Shown here: piece after piece, positions 22,768-32,321 of the stretch
Layout: each line of letters begins with the position of its first letter
Position numbering within the stretch: position 1 is the first letter of the stretch
Assembly (NCBI GenBank): GCA_002419385.1
Contig: DIFZ01000046.1
Coordinates: 1 to 64,000 of the forward strand
Reading direction: 5' to 3'
Source of the DNA: Geobacter sp. UBA5735
GTDB taxonomy: Bacteria; Desulfobacterota; Desulfuromonadia; Geobacterales; Geobacteraceae
DNA length: 64,000 bases
The notes under the pieces: generated by a model
The model's database searches: none
Told to the model about the DNA's origin: nothing
Seen by the model: the letters and a program-made list of their open reading frames with translations, nothing else
Translations under genes and position numbers: made by a program

Positions 22768-24849
22768 TCAGCCCCACTTGACCAGCTGCGGTATGTCCAG
22801 GATCAGGGCTACCGTGCCGTCGCCCAGGATGGTCGCTCCCGAGATGCCGTGGACATCGCGGTATGCCCTGCCCAGTGACTTGATGACGGTCTGGTGCTCG
22901 CCGATGACGGTGTCCACCAGCAGTCCGATCCGCTCTCCATCGATGTGCGTGATGACCACCTGCTGAATGTCGGGGGCGTCACCCGTCAGCTCGAAACGGC
23001 TCCTGAGGGGGATGTACGGCACCATGTGGCCACGAACGTTGGCCAGATCCTTGCCGTGTGACTCTTCCATTTCCTTCCTGGTCATGACGATACACTCTTC
23101 GACAAAGGACAGGGGGAGGACGTAGCGGTCATTGCCGATCTTCACCAGCAGGCTCTCAATAATGGCCAGGGTGAGGGGCAGCCGGATGGTTATGGTGGTA
23201 CCTTCGCCCTTGCGGCTGGTTATTTCGATCGCACCGCGCAGCGCTTCGATGGCCTGCTTCACCACATCCATGCCGACGCCCCGTCCGGATACCCCGGTTA
23301 TTTTCTTGGCCGTCGAAAAGCCCGGCGCGAAAATGAGCCCGAAAAGCTCCTTGTCGGTGAGTTCCGCGCTTTCGGGGATGAGGCGCTTCTCCACCGCTTT
23401 GGCGCGGATGGCGTCTTTGTCCAGGCCGGCCCCGTCGTCCTGGATGGTTATGAACACGCAGTCTCCCGAATGCTCAGCGGTCAGGCGCACGGTCCCCTGG
23501 CGGGGCTTTCCGGCTGCCTGGCGTGCTTCCGGCGCTTCGATTCCATGGTCGATGCTGTTGCGGATGATGTGCACCAGCGGATCGTTCAACCGTTCGATAA
23601 CGGTTTTGTCCAGTTCTGTGTTTGCTCCCTCGGTTATCATCTCCACTTCTTTGCCCAGGTCGTTGGAAAGGTCGCGCACCAGCCGCTTGAACTTGCCGAA
23701 TGTGCTGCCAAAGGGCATCATGCGGATATTGAGGGTGCTGTCGCGCAGTTCAGAGGTGAGACGCTCCACTTCTTCGGCGATCAGGGTGAGGTGTGAATCG
23801 TTTTTCATGGCAGCCGTCTGGGACAGCCGCGCCTGCACCGTCACCAGTTCGCCGACCAGGTTCACCAGGATGTCCAGCTTATCCGAGGGCACCCGTATGC
23901 TGGATGCCACGTCGCTGTTCTGCCGTCTCTGGTGGACCTCCCGCACCTGCTGCTGTTCCGCGAGCGCGGCTTCCACCTGTGAAGGGTTAGCCAGCCCCGA
24001 TTCCACGAGCAGTTCGCCGAAGCGTTTCTTCCCCTGCAGCACCCTTGCCATGTCTTCCGGTGTCAGTTCACCCCGTTCAACCAGGATTTCCCCGAGTTTC
24101 TTCTGTGCCGGCTCGTCAAGCAGGCCGCCGCTTTCGTCGATCATGTCAATGCGAAGTTCACTGTCCTCCTCGACGAAGATGAAGATGTCCCTGATGGCAT
24201 TCTCGTCGCGGCTGGTGGTGAGGATACAGTCCCAGTAGGTGTAGCATCGCTCGGGATCCATGTCTTCCAGTGCCGGTATCTCGTCAAGGTGGGCGACCAC
24301 CCTGCATTCGCCCAGTTCCCGAAGCTCGTTCAGCAGCAGGACTGGATCGGTCCCGGTGAGATAGATTTCACGGCACGGCTTGAAACGTATCCGGTATGTT
24401 TTTTCGCTGGAAGACCTGCCGGCCGTCTGAGCGGCAGATGCCGGAGATGCGCTTGCCGTCCCTTGCTCGGAACCGGAGCGCGACAGGGCGGAAAATATGC
24501 CTCGCAACCGGTTTTTTTCCGCTTCGTCGACGCTGCCGCCACCTTCCAGCATGGCGCGTATCAGATCGCAGGACTTGAGCGTGGAATCGATCAGTTCCCG
24601 GTTCACCGACATCAACCCGCCGCGGACCTTGTCGAACACGGTTTCCACATCATGAGTGAATTCTGCGATGTCGGTAAAACCGAACATTGAGCCGGAACCC
24701 TTTATGGTATGCATGGCGCGGAAGGTGCGGCCGACCATTTCCTGGTCATCCGGGTTCTCTTCCAGTTCCAGGAGGGCCGATTCGAGTTCGGCCAGCAGTT
24801 CATAAGCTTCCTCCCGGAACGCCTCTTTGTGCTGTTCGCTCACATTCAT
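22768..24849 (-). CDS. cheA: Chemotaxis histidine kinase CheA with an MshEN-like insert
   Basis: 693 residues. Hpt domain with phospho-His47 (AMHTIKGSGSMFGF), a second folded region (YRIRFKPCREIYLTGTDP...), then at about residues 252-302 two tandem blocks KLGEILVERGELTPEDMA and RFGELLVESGLANPSQVE that resemble the c-di-GMP-binding MshEN motif. Dimerisation domain (VPSDKLDILVNLVGELV), ATPase with NSIDHGIE, QDDGAGLD and GRGVGMDVV, and a CheW-like domain at the end. No receiver domain. The gene overlaps the STAS gene by ATGA. Kinase of the operon's chemoreceptors; CheY is encoded two genes upstream. Confidence 0.95.
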   Translation of the reverse strand: MNVSEQHKEAFREEAYELLAELESALLELEENPDDQEMVGRTFRAMHTIKGSGSMFGFTDIAEFTHDVETVFDKVRGGLMSVNRELIDSTLKSCDLIRAMLEGGGSVDEAEKNRLRGIFSALSRSGSEQGTASASPASAAQTAGRSSSEKTYRIRFKPCREIYLTGTDPVLLLNELRELGECRVVAHLDEIPALEDMDPERCYTYWDCILTTSRDENAIRDIFIFVEEDSELRIDMIDESGGLLDEPAQKKLGEILVERGELTPEDMARVLQGKKRFGELLVESGLANPSQVEAALAEQQQVREVHQRRQNSDVASSIRVPSDKLDILVNLVGELVTVQARLSQTAAMKNDSHLTLIAEEVERLTSELRDSTLNIRMMPFGSTFGKFKRLVRDLSNDLGKEVEMITEGANTELDKTVIERLNDPLVHIIRNSIDHGIEAPEARQAAGKPRQGTVRLTAEHSGDCVFITIQDDGAGLDKDAIRAKAVEKRLIPESAELTDKELFGLIFAPGFSTAKKITGVSGRGVGMDVVKQAIEALRGAIEITSRKGEGTTITIRLPLTLAIIESLLVKIGNDRYVLPLSFVEECIVMTRKEMEESHGKDLANVRGHMVPYIPLRSRFELTGDAPDIQQVVITHIDGERIGLLVDTVIGEHQTVIKSLGRAYRDVHGISGATILGDGTVALILDIPQLVKWG

Positions 24850-25208
24850 GGGGCTACCCCTGCTTTCTCCCCTGACCGGTCAATCCAGAGGCAGTCGCAG
24901 CTGTTTCCGCTCGCGCACCCCACATGGCGGCCAAATCCCGCCTCGCCGACACTTGCCTCGAAGCCTTCGCCGGCTCTGGCCAGTTCAACGATCTTGCCTG
25001 ACCGTGCACCGGTCCGGTGCGCCGAGCAGAACAGCTGCAGGCTGCAGATATCGGCTGATTCCACTCCCGACAGGTCGAGCGTGACATGGTCGGAGGCCTG
25101 GAGAGCTTCCGATACTGCCGATTTAAGTTGAGCGATGTTTTCTATGGTAAGGGATCCGCTCAGCGAGAGGACTCCCGAATTGCCCTGTGATTGAAAAGAG
25201 TGATTCAT
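24846..25208 (-). CDS. STAS-domain protein of the chemotaxis operon
   Basis: 120 residues. The STAS core reads GVLSLSGSLTIENIAQLKS, then VTLDLSGVESADICSLQLF at the position of the phosphorylatable serine loop of anti-sigma antagonists. The usual DSSG is altered to ESAD, so regulation by phosphorylation is doubtful. Several cysteines in the second half (C92-C107 region). The ATG at 25208 has AGGAG five bases upstream. Overlaps cheA by four bases, so it is probably made with CheA; STAS proteins of this type sit in many delta-proteobacterial che operons, with unknown function. Confidence 0.82.
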   Translation of the reverse strand: MNHSFQSQGNSGVLSLSGSLTIENIAQLKSAVSEALQASDHVTLDLSGVESADICSLQLFCSAHRTGARSGKIVELARAGEGFEASVGEAGFGRHVGCASGNSCDCLWIDRSGEKAGVAP

Positions 25209-25388
25209 CATGTCTCCTTGCCGTGGCCGCGGCCGGGTATGCCGGGACTGCGCATACCGGAAGCCTGGGGGGAGGGTGAAGGAATGCAGCCCTGCATTCC
25301 GCACGTCGCCGGTCTTGTCCGAGCCGGCTGGAGGAACACTGAAGCACGGCTGCAAAAAGAAGCCGGCTGCCCAGTTTCGCCGCAGGCG

Positions 25389-25754
25389 CTATTTGACGAA
25401 CTTCCTCACCGTATCGAGAAGCTGGTCGGGCTTGAAAGGCTTGACGATCCAGCCGCTTGCCCCTGCCTGTTTACCCGCAAGCTTCTTGCTGTCCTGGGAT
25501 TCGGTGGTCAGCATGACGATGGGGATGAATTTGAAGCCCGGCTTGCCCCGCAGCTGTTTGATCAGCTCGATGCCGTCCATCTCCGGCATGTTGAGGTCGG
25601 TGATCACCATTGAGATTTTGGCATTGTCGACCTTTGTCAGCGCATCCTTGCCGTTGTTGGCGCTGATGACATCATAACCGGCATCTTTGAGCGTGAAGGA
25701 AACCATCTGCCGCATTGATGCCGAATCATCAACAATCAAGAGAGTGTGTGCCAT
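25389..25754 (-). CDS. cheY: Chemotaxis response regulator CheY
   Basis: 121 residues, a single receiver domain. Asp9/Asp10 bind magnesium, Asp53 in VITDLNMPEMDG accepts phosphate, TTES carries the switch Thr, and VKPFK the conserved Lys. GAGGACAAA precedes the ATG. Lies 35 bases after the short MCP gene and 180 bases before the STAS gene, within the chemotaxis operon. Expected to receive phosphate from CheA and signal to the motor or another output. Confidence 0.95.
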   Translation of the reverse strand: MAHTLLIVDDSASMRQMVSFTLKDAGYDVISANNGKDALTKVDNAKISMVITDLNMPEMDGIELIKQLRGKPGFKFIPIVMLTTESQDSKKLAGKQAGASGWIVKPFKPDQLLDTVRKFVK

Positions 25755-25789
25755 TTTGTCCTCGTAAATTTTGCTTTTTCAGTTTGCAG

Positions 25790-26977
25790 TCAGAATAGTT
25801 CCGCCGCGGATTGCGTATCATTTTTCGAGAGTGCCTGTTTCATGATTTCCCGTTCAGATTCCATGGTGTACATGTCTTCCAGCCAGGCTATGTTGCTGTC
25901 GGGCCCGCTTGCGGAGCCGGCAGGAGAGCCGCTCTCCAGGCGGGCAAGCATCTCCATGGATTCGGACCGGAGGGCCTGCAGCGGGTCTATGACGTGCTCT
26001 ATCTTCTGCCGGGTTATGTCCTGGAACTGCATTGATATCACGATGCCGCTGATGTCTTTGGCAAGAGATTCTGTTTCCATGGAAATGCCGTCAAGTTCGC
26101 TTCTGGCCGTCAGTATGACCTGGTTGATCTGCTCCAGGGTGTCGTTCATGATGACTTCCGATTCCTGGGAGCGTTGTTCGGCAGCTGCCGCGCTTTTTTC
26201 CGTTTCTCCATAAATGCCCGAGATTTTCTCTTCCACGGTGCGGATCAGTTTGCCGATTTCGTTTGCCGCGGTAGTGGAGCGCGCCGAAAGTTTCCGCACC
26301 TCGTCGGCGACTACGGCGAAGCCCCTGCCGTGTTCGCCTGCCCGCGCCGCTTCGATGGAAGCATTCAGAGCAAGGAGGTTTGTCTGGTCTGCAATGTATT
26401 CGATTTCCGATACGACTTCCCGTATGTTTTCCATTATGGAATTTATAGTTTGCATGTTTTCCAGCGTATGCCGTGCCGCTCCGTTTACGCTCCTCAGGTT
26501 GTCCATCACTGCTCCGAGCGCTTCCCTGCTGAGGTCGACCAGTGTCTTGCTGTCCTGGTCGTTGCCTGCGGCGAAATCTCCGACCGCATTTGCCGCTCTG
26601 GTTGCCTGGTTCCTGGTCCTGGAAATGATTTCCATGAAACGTTCACCGATCTCGAGAACAGCGGTTTCCGTTTCCTGCATGACAACTTCCAGCTGACTGG
26701 TCAGGACCGGGATCAGTTGCGTACTCCTTTTCAGCATTTCGCTGACCGGCGTCAGGTCCGGGGTCGCAGTCTCGCAACGATCGATTTCCGGCGGTTCGGC
26801 TGTGCAGCGGGACCGGCTTGATTTTGCAGCCAGCCAGTACAGTACCGTCGTCATACACGCGAAGACGACACCGGCAGTGATGATCCGTGTCGTGACGTCT
26901 GTGATAATTGTTGTCGCGGAAGCGGCGAGAATCAGAAGACTGGTTATGGTTGCGCCTCTTCTGGTGGTAGCGATCAT
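25790..26977 (-). CDS. Methyl-accepting chemotaxis protein without a sensor domain
   Basis: 395 residues. Two hydrophobic segments at ~10-28 and 32-50 with almost no periplasmic loop, then a cytoplasmic region ending in an MCP signalling hairpin with IADQTNLLALNASIEAARAGEHGRGFAVVADEVRKLS near residues 195-231 (kept here as family signature, quoted in parts elsewhere). After the hairpin comes ISMQFQDITRQKIEHV, a feature of MCPs that respond to internal signals. No HAMP domain is obvious. Probably senses redox or energy state in or near the membrane (inference). Operon neighbour of cheY and the poly-HAMP receptor. Confidence 0.88.
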   Translation of the reverse strand: MIATTRRGATITSLLILAASATTIITDVTTRIITAGVVFACMTTVLYWLAAKSSRSRCTAEPPEIDRCETATPDLTPVSEMLKRSTQLIPVLTSQLEVVMQETETAVLEIGERFMEIISRTRNQATRAANAVGDFAAGNDQDSKTLVDLSREALGAVMDNLRSVNGAARHTLENMQTINSIMENIREVVSEIEYIADQTNLLALNASIEAARAGEHGRGFAVVADEVRKLSARSTTAANEIGKLIRTVEEKISGIYGETEKSAAAAEQRSQESEVIMNDTLEQINQVILTARSELDGISMETESLAKDISGIVISMQFQDITRQKIEHVIDPLQALRSESMEMLARLESGSPAGSASGPDSNIAWLEDMYTMESEREIMKQALSKNDTQSAAELF

Positions 26978-27085
26978 TGATACTGTTCCTTTGCTAGCTG
27001 TAGTTGATATGTGCTTGGTTTAGCGGCTTTTCCCGGCGATGACCGGCATGGGGGCTCGATCTCCCCATGCCGGTCATCGCCCTGG

Positions 27086-30000
27086 TCAGAACCGCTCGAA
27101 TTCGGCGTCGAGCGAGTCACTGTCCATGTCGAGAGCAAAACCACCCTCATTGGATGTTTTTTTTCTGCCATAGCCGTTGGCTTCTGCCTTTGCCATGACT
27201 TTTGCCGGCTGTCTTTTCGTCTCGGTTTTTTTTGGCTGGCCGGGCTTGGTCGAAGATGTCCTGCGCGTTTCCTCGGTGCGGAAAAATCCTACCGCGCCTT
27301 GCAGGTGTTCTGCCTGGGCGGACAACTCCTCTGCCGTGGAGGACATTTCTTCCGCAGCGCTGGCGTTCTTCTGGATGACCTGGTCGAGTTGCTGGATGGC
27401 CTTGTTGATCTGCTCGGCTCCCGAATCCTGCTCACGGCTTGCTGCAGTGATCTCCTTGACCAGGTCGGCGGTCCTTTCGATGCTCGGCAGGATATTGGCC
27501 AGAAGGGATCCGGCTTTTTCCGCGATTTCGACGCTGCTGGCCGAGAGTTCACTGATTTCACCGGCTGCAGACTGGCTGCGCTCTGCAAGCTTGCGCACCT
27601 CGGCTGCGACAACGGCGAATCCCTTGCCGTGCTCGCCTGCCCGTGCAGCTTCTATTGCCGCATTCAGTGCCAGCATGTTGGTCTGGCGGGCAATTTCCTC
27701 GACGATGTTGATTTTGTCGGCAATCTCTTTCATTGCCGAAACGGTCTGTGATACAGCCTTGCCCCCTTCGTTGGCTTCCTCGGAGGATTTGACCGCAATT
27801 TTCTCTGTCTGCATGGCGTTGTCCGCATTCTGCTTGATGTTGGCGGACATCTGTTCCATGGAAGAGGATGCTTCTTCCGCGGCAGCGGCCTGTTCCGTGG
27901 CTCCCTGGGACATCTGTTCGGAGTTGCCGCTCATCTCCCTGCTGCCGGCAGCCACGTTGTCAGCTGCTGCTTTTACATCGTTCACAACGCCGCTCAGCTT
28001 TTCCACCATGCTTGCCAGGGCGATCATCAGCTCATCTTCCGCCGAGCGCGGTTTCACTGCCACCATCAGGTTTCCGTCGGCGATTTCCTTGGTAACCTCG
28101 GTGATTTCCTCCATGGCGTCCTTGACTTCTTTGAGGCTGTTGTTGATTTTGGAGAAATTCTCGAAGGCATCTTTGGTGTGCCTGTCAGCCGCCTTGATGT
28201 TCAGGTCGAAGCTCAGGTCGCCCTTGGCCAGGAGCAGCAGGTTGTTCGCCAGGCGGTCGACTTCTTCATTGGTGTAGTCCTTGTTGGTTATCATGGCGGT
28301 CAGGTCCTGAACGACCTCGACGTAACCAAGTTTCTCGCCCTTCTTGTTGAGCAGGTACGAGGTGTCCTGCTTGCACTTGGAGCCGTGCCAGTCGAAGAAG
28401 CTCTCCGTGACCCCACGGTTAAGCTGCCGGATGCCGCATCCCTCATTGTTGCAGATATTGGCCGCGGCGTTGCTGCACGGCAGCCCTTGGGCCGATATCC
28501 TGTCCTTGATGCGGCCGGCTTCCACCAGCAATTTCTCGAAAGACTTGTTCATGAAGGTCCAGTTCATGTCCATGTCGGTGACATGGATCGGGTAGGGCAC
28601 TGCGTCAATGATAGCTTCGTACCAGACGCACTTGTCGACGACCGTGTCGAGGGTCTTGTTGATCCCTTCGACGATGGAGCGGAAATCGCCGCAATGCTGT
28701 TCAGTATCGGCACGTTTTTCGAAATGTCCGTCGAGGGCCGCCTGGACCAGCATGTTGACGTCGACGACCAGATTGTTGACGTTTTCGATGCTGTTGTTGA
28801 TACTGCCCTTGATATCTTCGAAATCGCCCAGGAATTCCGCATCTATCTTGTCGGGGATCTGTCCCATGCCGATCTGGGCGACGCACTGGGCAGTGGTGAA
28901 GAGGGGGCCGATGATTGCGTCAAAAGCGCTGTTCACGCCGCTTATGATCGTGCGGTACTCTCCCCGGTGCTTGTCGGCGTCCGCACGGCTCATGAGGCGT
29001 CCGGCCACTGCTTCGGCGACGAGTCCGTTGACGTCGTTGACGAGCGATTGCACCGCTTCGGTCATGCCGATCAGGGCCGGCAGCAGTTTGTCGTTTTCGG
29101 AGCGTTTGCCCGCGCCGTTGTTGATCGCCTTCAGGCCTTCCAGTCCGCTGAGGTCGCCGGAAGCTATCATTTCCGCTGCATGCGTTGCGTTGAGCAGGCG
29201 ATCCCTTACCTCGTTCACTGCATGGCCGACCTCGGCATAAATGCCCACATACTGACCTTCCACCATCTCGGAGTTGTCATTCACCGCCATTTTCTGCAGG
29301 ACCCTGTTCGCTTCGACCAGGCCGCCCAATCCGTCGATGCAGTTGTTCAGGTTGTTTTTGATCTGCTCGAATGCGCCGTTGTATTTGTTGACGATTCGCG
29401 GTGGGATTTCGCCGTTGCTGATCTTGTTCAGATAGGAAGAGATCACCCTGATGGGCGCACCGAATCCGTAGATGAGCTCGTTTAAGCCTTTCACCATGTC
29501 TGCCCATTCGCCGGAGAATTTTGTGACATCGCCTTTTACACTGAGGTCGCCATTCTTGCTTGCCTGGATCAGGTTGCCCAGTTCGCCACGCAGTCCGCCC
29601 ATGGTGTCGACGAGCGCATTGACGCTGTCCTTGAGTCGGTTGTAATCGCCGCGGTATTCCTCGGTGATCTTGTCCGGCAGCTCGCCTTTGCTGATTTTCT
29701 CGATATAGTCCATGGATACCCTGATGGGCGCGGTCATGTTTTCGAAGATATTGTTCATGCCGCCGGCCACCTTGGCGAAGAAGCCTTCATGCTTGGTGGT
29801 GTCGACCCTGGTGTCGAGGTACCCTTCGTAGGAGGCAATGCAGACTTCGCGGACATCGAGACGCACCGCTTCGAGGGCATTTCTCAGCCGGTTGAGGCTT
29901 TCTTTCAGTTCGGCGAAATCACCGTTGTAGCCATCAGTTATCTCATCGAAAATTTCGCCGCGGGAGAGCTGGCTGATGTGCTCGGCGGCGTGGTGGACCG

Positions 30001-30946
30001 GCCCAAGGGCCGCATCGAGCATTCCGTTCACTTCGGCTATGATCCGCCGGAATTCACCGTTGTGTTTCGTTTCGTCAGCCCGGGCTTTGAGATTCCCTTC
30101 AGCTGCCGCTTTCGCAAGCATGTGGGCGTCAGCCACCAGGCTCCGGACCGCCCGGACCATCTCGTTCAACGAGCTGTAAATGCCGTTTGCGTCTTTGCCT
30201 TCCATGTCGATTTCTACGGAAAGGTCTCCCATGGCGAAGCTCCGGGCAATTTCAGCTATTTTTCCAGTGTCTTCCCCCGTCTGCTCCTGGGCTGTTCTGC
30301 TCAGGAAAATGCCGATTCCCGCAGCAGCCAGCACACCCAGGATCATGACGATGAGCGAGGAATTTTCTGAGGATTCGGCAAGGCCGGCAGTTTCCCCTGC
30401 AGCCTTTTCCAGACGGCTCGACCTGTCTACCAGGAGTTTCTGGATCGAGGCGTCCAGCGTTACCGCAGCTTTCACCGTTTCCGGGCTGCGCATGACGGTG
30501 GCGGCTTCCTCCAGTTTGTTTGCAAGAGCCAGCTTGACTGCCTGCTCCTTGTAAGAGGAGCTGGCTGCCAGCGCACCGGCCAGCGCTTTTATTTCCTCAG
30601 CGTCAGCCGGAGTAGCCGCTTTTTTCTCCAGCAGGCTGACACCGTCGGTGATTATTTGATCCAGTTCCTTTACCTCGGCGACCTTGCTTTTCATGTCCGC
30701 GGCGCTTGTAGCGCCCGGGATTTCACGCAATGCGGCCCGCTGTTGCTGGGCTGCCACTGTGATCTTGCCAAGTGCGGCAACGGGAAGTGCTTCATACTCC
30801 TGTACCTTCGAGTAGGAAGCATCGATACTCTTCATCTGCACCAATCCGAATACTCCAATTATGCCCGCGACCACGGCAGCCGATGTGAAACCGGCCAGGA
30901 GTTTTGCTCTGAGGCTCAGACCGCTTGAATTTCCTGGATTACTCAT
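27086..30946 (-). CDS. Very long poly-HAMP methyl-accepting chemotaxis protein with Cys-rich PAS
   Basis: 1286 residues. Membrane segments at ~16-36 and ~197-216 flank a small periplasmic four-helix domain. Then come about ten HAMP-like units in tandem (recurring G-[DEN]-[IL] and E-x-x-x-I-x-x-x-[ILV]-N patterns), a PAS domain (IDAVPYPIHVTDMDMNWTFM) with four to five cysteines (GLPCSNA, ICNNEGCG, SKCKQ), a last HAMP pair, and a signalling hairpin with NMLALNAAIEAARAGEHGKG. The extreme C-terminus is EFERF after a flexible tail, a plausible CheR/CheB docking pentapeptide. ATG at 30946 with GGAAAG upstream. Most MCPs are 500-700 residues. Confidence 0.93.
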   Translation of the reverse strand: MSNPGNSSGLSLRAKLLAGFTSAAVVAGIIGVFGLVQMKSIDASYSKVQEYEALPVAALGKITVAAQQQRAALREIPGATSAADMKSKVAEVKELDQIITDGVSLLEKKAATPADAEEIKALAGALAASSSYKEQAVKLALANKLEEAATVMRSPETVKAAVTLDASIQKLLVDRSSRLEKAAGETAGLAESSENSSLIVMILGVLAAAGIGIFLSRTAQEQTGEDTGKIAEIARSFAMGDLSVEIDMEGKDANGIYSSLNEMVRAVRSLVADAHMLAKAAAEGNLKARADETKHNGEFRRIIAEVNGMLDAALGPVHHAAEHISQLSRGEIFDEITDGYNGDFAELKESLNRLRNALEAVRLDVREVCIASYEGYLDTRVDTTKHEGFFAKVAGGMNNIFENMTAPIRVSMDYIEKISKGELPDKITEEYRGDYNRLKDSVNALVDTMGGLRGELGNLIQASKNGDLSVKGDVTKFSGEWADMVKGLNELIYGFGAPIRVISSYLNKISNGEIPPRIVNKYNGAFEQIKNNLNNCIDGLGGLVEANRVLQKMAVNDNSEMVEGQYVGIYAEVGHAVNEVRDRLLNATHAAEMIASGDLSGLEGLKAINNGAGKRSENDKLLPALIGMTEAVQSLVNDVNGLVAEAVAGRLMSRADADKHRGEYRTIISGVNSAFDAIIGPLFTTAQCVAQIGMGQIPDKIDAEFLGDFEDIKGSINNSIENVNNLVVDVNMLVQAALDGHFEKRADTEQHCGDFRSIVEGINKTLDTVVDKCVWYEAIIDAVPYPIHVTDMDMNWTFMNKSFEKLLVEAGRIKDRISAQGLPCSNAAANICNNEGCGIRQLNRGVTESFFDWHGSKCKQDTSYLLNKKGEKLGYVEVVQDLTAMITNKDYTNEEVDRLANNLLLLAKGDLSFDLNIKAADRHTKDAFENFSKINNSLKEVKDAMEEITEVTKEIADGNLMVAVKPRSAEDELMIALASMVEKLSGVVNDVKAAADNVAAGSREMSGNSEQMSQGATEQAAAAEEASSSMEQMSANIKQNADNAMQTEKIAVKSSEEANEGGKAVSQTVSAMKEIADKINIVEEIARQTNMLALNAAIEAARAGEHGKGFAVVAAEVRKLAERSQSAAGEISELSASSVEIAEKAGSLLANILPSIERTADLVKEITAASREQDSGAEQINKAIQQLDQVIQKNASAAEEMSSTAEELSAQAEHLQGAVGFFRTEETRRTSSTKPGQPKKTETKRQPAKVMAKAEANGYGRKKTSNEGGFALDMDSDSLDAEFERF

Positions 30947-31040
30947 TTTCTTTCCTTTCCTCGTGATGTCTTCTCGCTCTATTTGTTTTCCATCCGGAAA
31001 CTGCATCCGTGTCGATCCAGAGTTTCCCTATGGCATCTGT

Positions 31041-31535
31041 TTATGCTACTTCAGCTTCGCCCGCTTCCTGCAACAGCATGCTTTCTTCGAAGGAAAAAAT
31101 CCTGTCGGTGTCCAGGATGATGACGAAATCTTCACCCAGCTTGCCCATGCCGCTGATGAAGTCGATATTGAGCTTCATGCCGATGCGCGGCGGAGGCTCG
31201 ATCTGTGCCGGCTCCAGTTCCAGAACTTCTTCGACGGAGTCGGCAAGGGCGCCCACAATGGTGGTTTCACCCTCGATCGTAACCTCGAGGACGATGATGC
31301 AGGTGTCGACCGTTTTCTCTGTTGCCTCCATGCCGAACTTAAGCTTCATGTCCACGACCGGTACGACACTCCCACGCAGATTGATGACACCTCTCATGAA
31401 ATCCGGCGTGCGGGGTACCTTGGTGATGCTTATGAAATCGAGGATTTCCCGTACCCTGGCGACATCAACGGCAAATGTCTCATGTGCCAGTCTGAAGGTC
31501 AGATACTGTTTTGCAGCTTTGTCCGTTGATTCCAT
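31041..31535 (-). CDS. cheW: Chemotaxis coupling protein CheW
   Basis: 164 residues from the ATG at 31535 (AAGGAG seven bases upstream). The CheW fold is seen in YLTFRLAHETFAVDVARVREIL, VPRTPDFMRGVINLRGSVVPVVDM (as two blocks) and GALADSVEEVLEL. It links CheA to the receptors. First gene of the operon and 95 bases before the poly-HAMP receptor. A sigma-28-like promoter lies ~125 bases upstream. Confidence 0.95.
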   Translation of the reverse strand: MESTDKAAKQYLTFRLAHETFAVDVARVREILDFISITKVPRTPDFMRGVINLRGSVVPVVDMKLKFGMEATEKTVDTCIIVLEVTIEGETTIVGALADSVEEVLELEPAQIEPPPRIGMKLNIDFISGMGKLGEDFVIILDTDRIFSFEESMLLQEAGEAEVA

Positions 31536-31657
31536 CCCAACTCCTTTTGCTTGTGTGTATTTGTATGGCTTGGTTGAGCCGATAACCGCATGTGAGGACG
31601 GAAGCGTCTCGACCATCAGTACCACGATCTGATGGTGGTCGACGCCCGTTATTCTTT

Positions 31658-31684
31658 TCTTCGGCCTCTGTGCGAATAACTTGA
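31658..31684 (-). promoter_or_regulatory. Sigma-28 (FliA)-like promoter of the chemotaxis operon
   Basis: Minus strand TCAAGTTA (31684-31677), 11 bases, GCCGAAGA (31665-31658), matching E. coli FliA consensus TAAAGTTT-n11-GCCGATAA at 6 of 8 in each half with exact spacing. The start codon of cheW is at 31535. Confidence 0.5.
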
Positions 31685-31958
31685 AAAATTTGTTTTATAA
31701 TTGTAAAAATTTAATCCATCCGCACTTTCAGCGTCCCTATCAACCGGAAAAAATCTTGATATGCAGAAGATCAGGGGGATGACACCGTTGCGGTTGCCTG
31801 ACGTTGAGCGGTACATCTGGTCATTTTGCATATCTGTAAGGGCCACAGATAGCTCATAAAATATTATTAAATGTAGAGTGGGTGTGTCTGGGGCAAGGGA
31901 GGGCCTGCGGGAGGTATTGCGGCGCGGCAGCGCCTCTGCCCGCAGGGGTTCGGGAGGC
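31685..31958. other. Intergenic stretch between cheW and the TauE-like gene
   Basis: AT-rich near 31680-31720, then mixed sequence with GC-rich inverted stretches (CCTGCGGGAGG / GCCCGCAGGGG around 31908-31947) just after the TauE-like stop on the minus strand, possibly a weak terminator. No convincing gene or RNA seen. Confidence 0.4.
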
Positions 31959-32321
31959 CTATTTCGAGAACAGCATCCTGAGGGAGATAAGGAGCAGCGC
32001 AATTCCGAAAAGTTTTTCAAGATAATATCTGGGCAGGGTTACGGCCAGTTTCGCTCCGAAATAACCGCCGACGAGAAAACCGGCACAGATGATTGCCGCC
32101 GCTTTCAGATCGACCATTCCCCGGGTATAATATGCCCATGCAGCAAGGATTCCGATGGGCGGCACCATGAGGGCGATGGTTGTTCCCTGGGCGGAGTGTT
32201 GCGTAAAGCCGAAGAGAAAAACCAGAGCGGGGACGATTATGATCCCGCCACCGATGCCGATCAGGCCGCTCAATACTCCGGCAACCAGTCCCAGTACGAT
32301 AAATGCTGGAATCTGTTCCAT
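31959..32321 (-). CDS. Half-size TauE/SafE family membrane protein
   Basis: 120 residues with four membrane segments, about half the ~250-residue TauE/SafE exporter. The N-terminal motif GLVAGVLSGLIGIGGGIIIVP is the hallmark of the family, whose members export sulfite, sulfoacetate or other organosulfonates. A homodimer could replace the fused two-repeat protein. GGAAAGGAC precedes the ATG. No partner genes adjoin; divergent from the DUF3124 gene. Confidence 0.85.
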   Translation of the reverse strand: MEQIPAFIVLGLVAGVLSGLIGIGGGIIIVPALVFLFGFTQHSAQGTTIALMVPPIGILAAWAYYTRGMVDLKAAAIICAGFLVGGYFGAKLAVTLPRYYLEKLFGIALLLISLRMLFSK

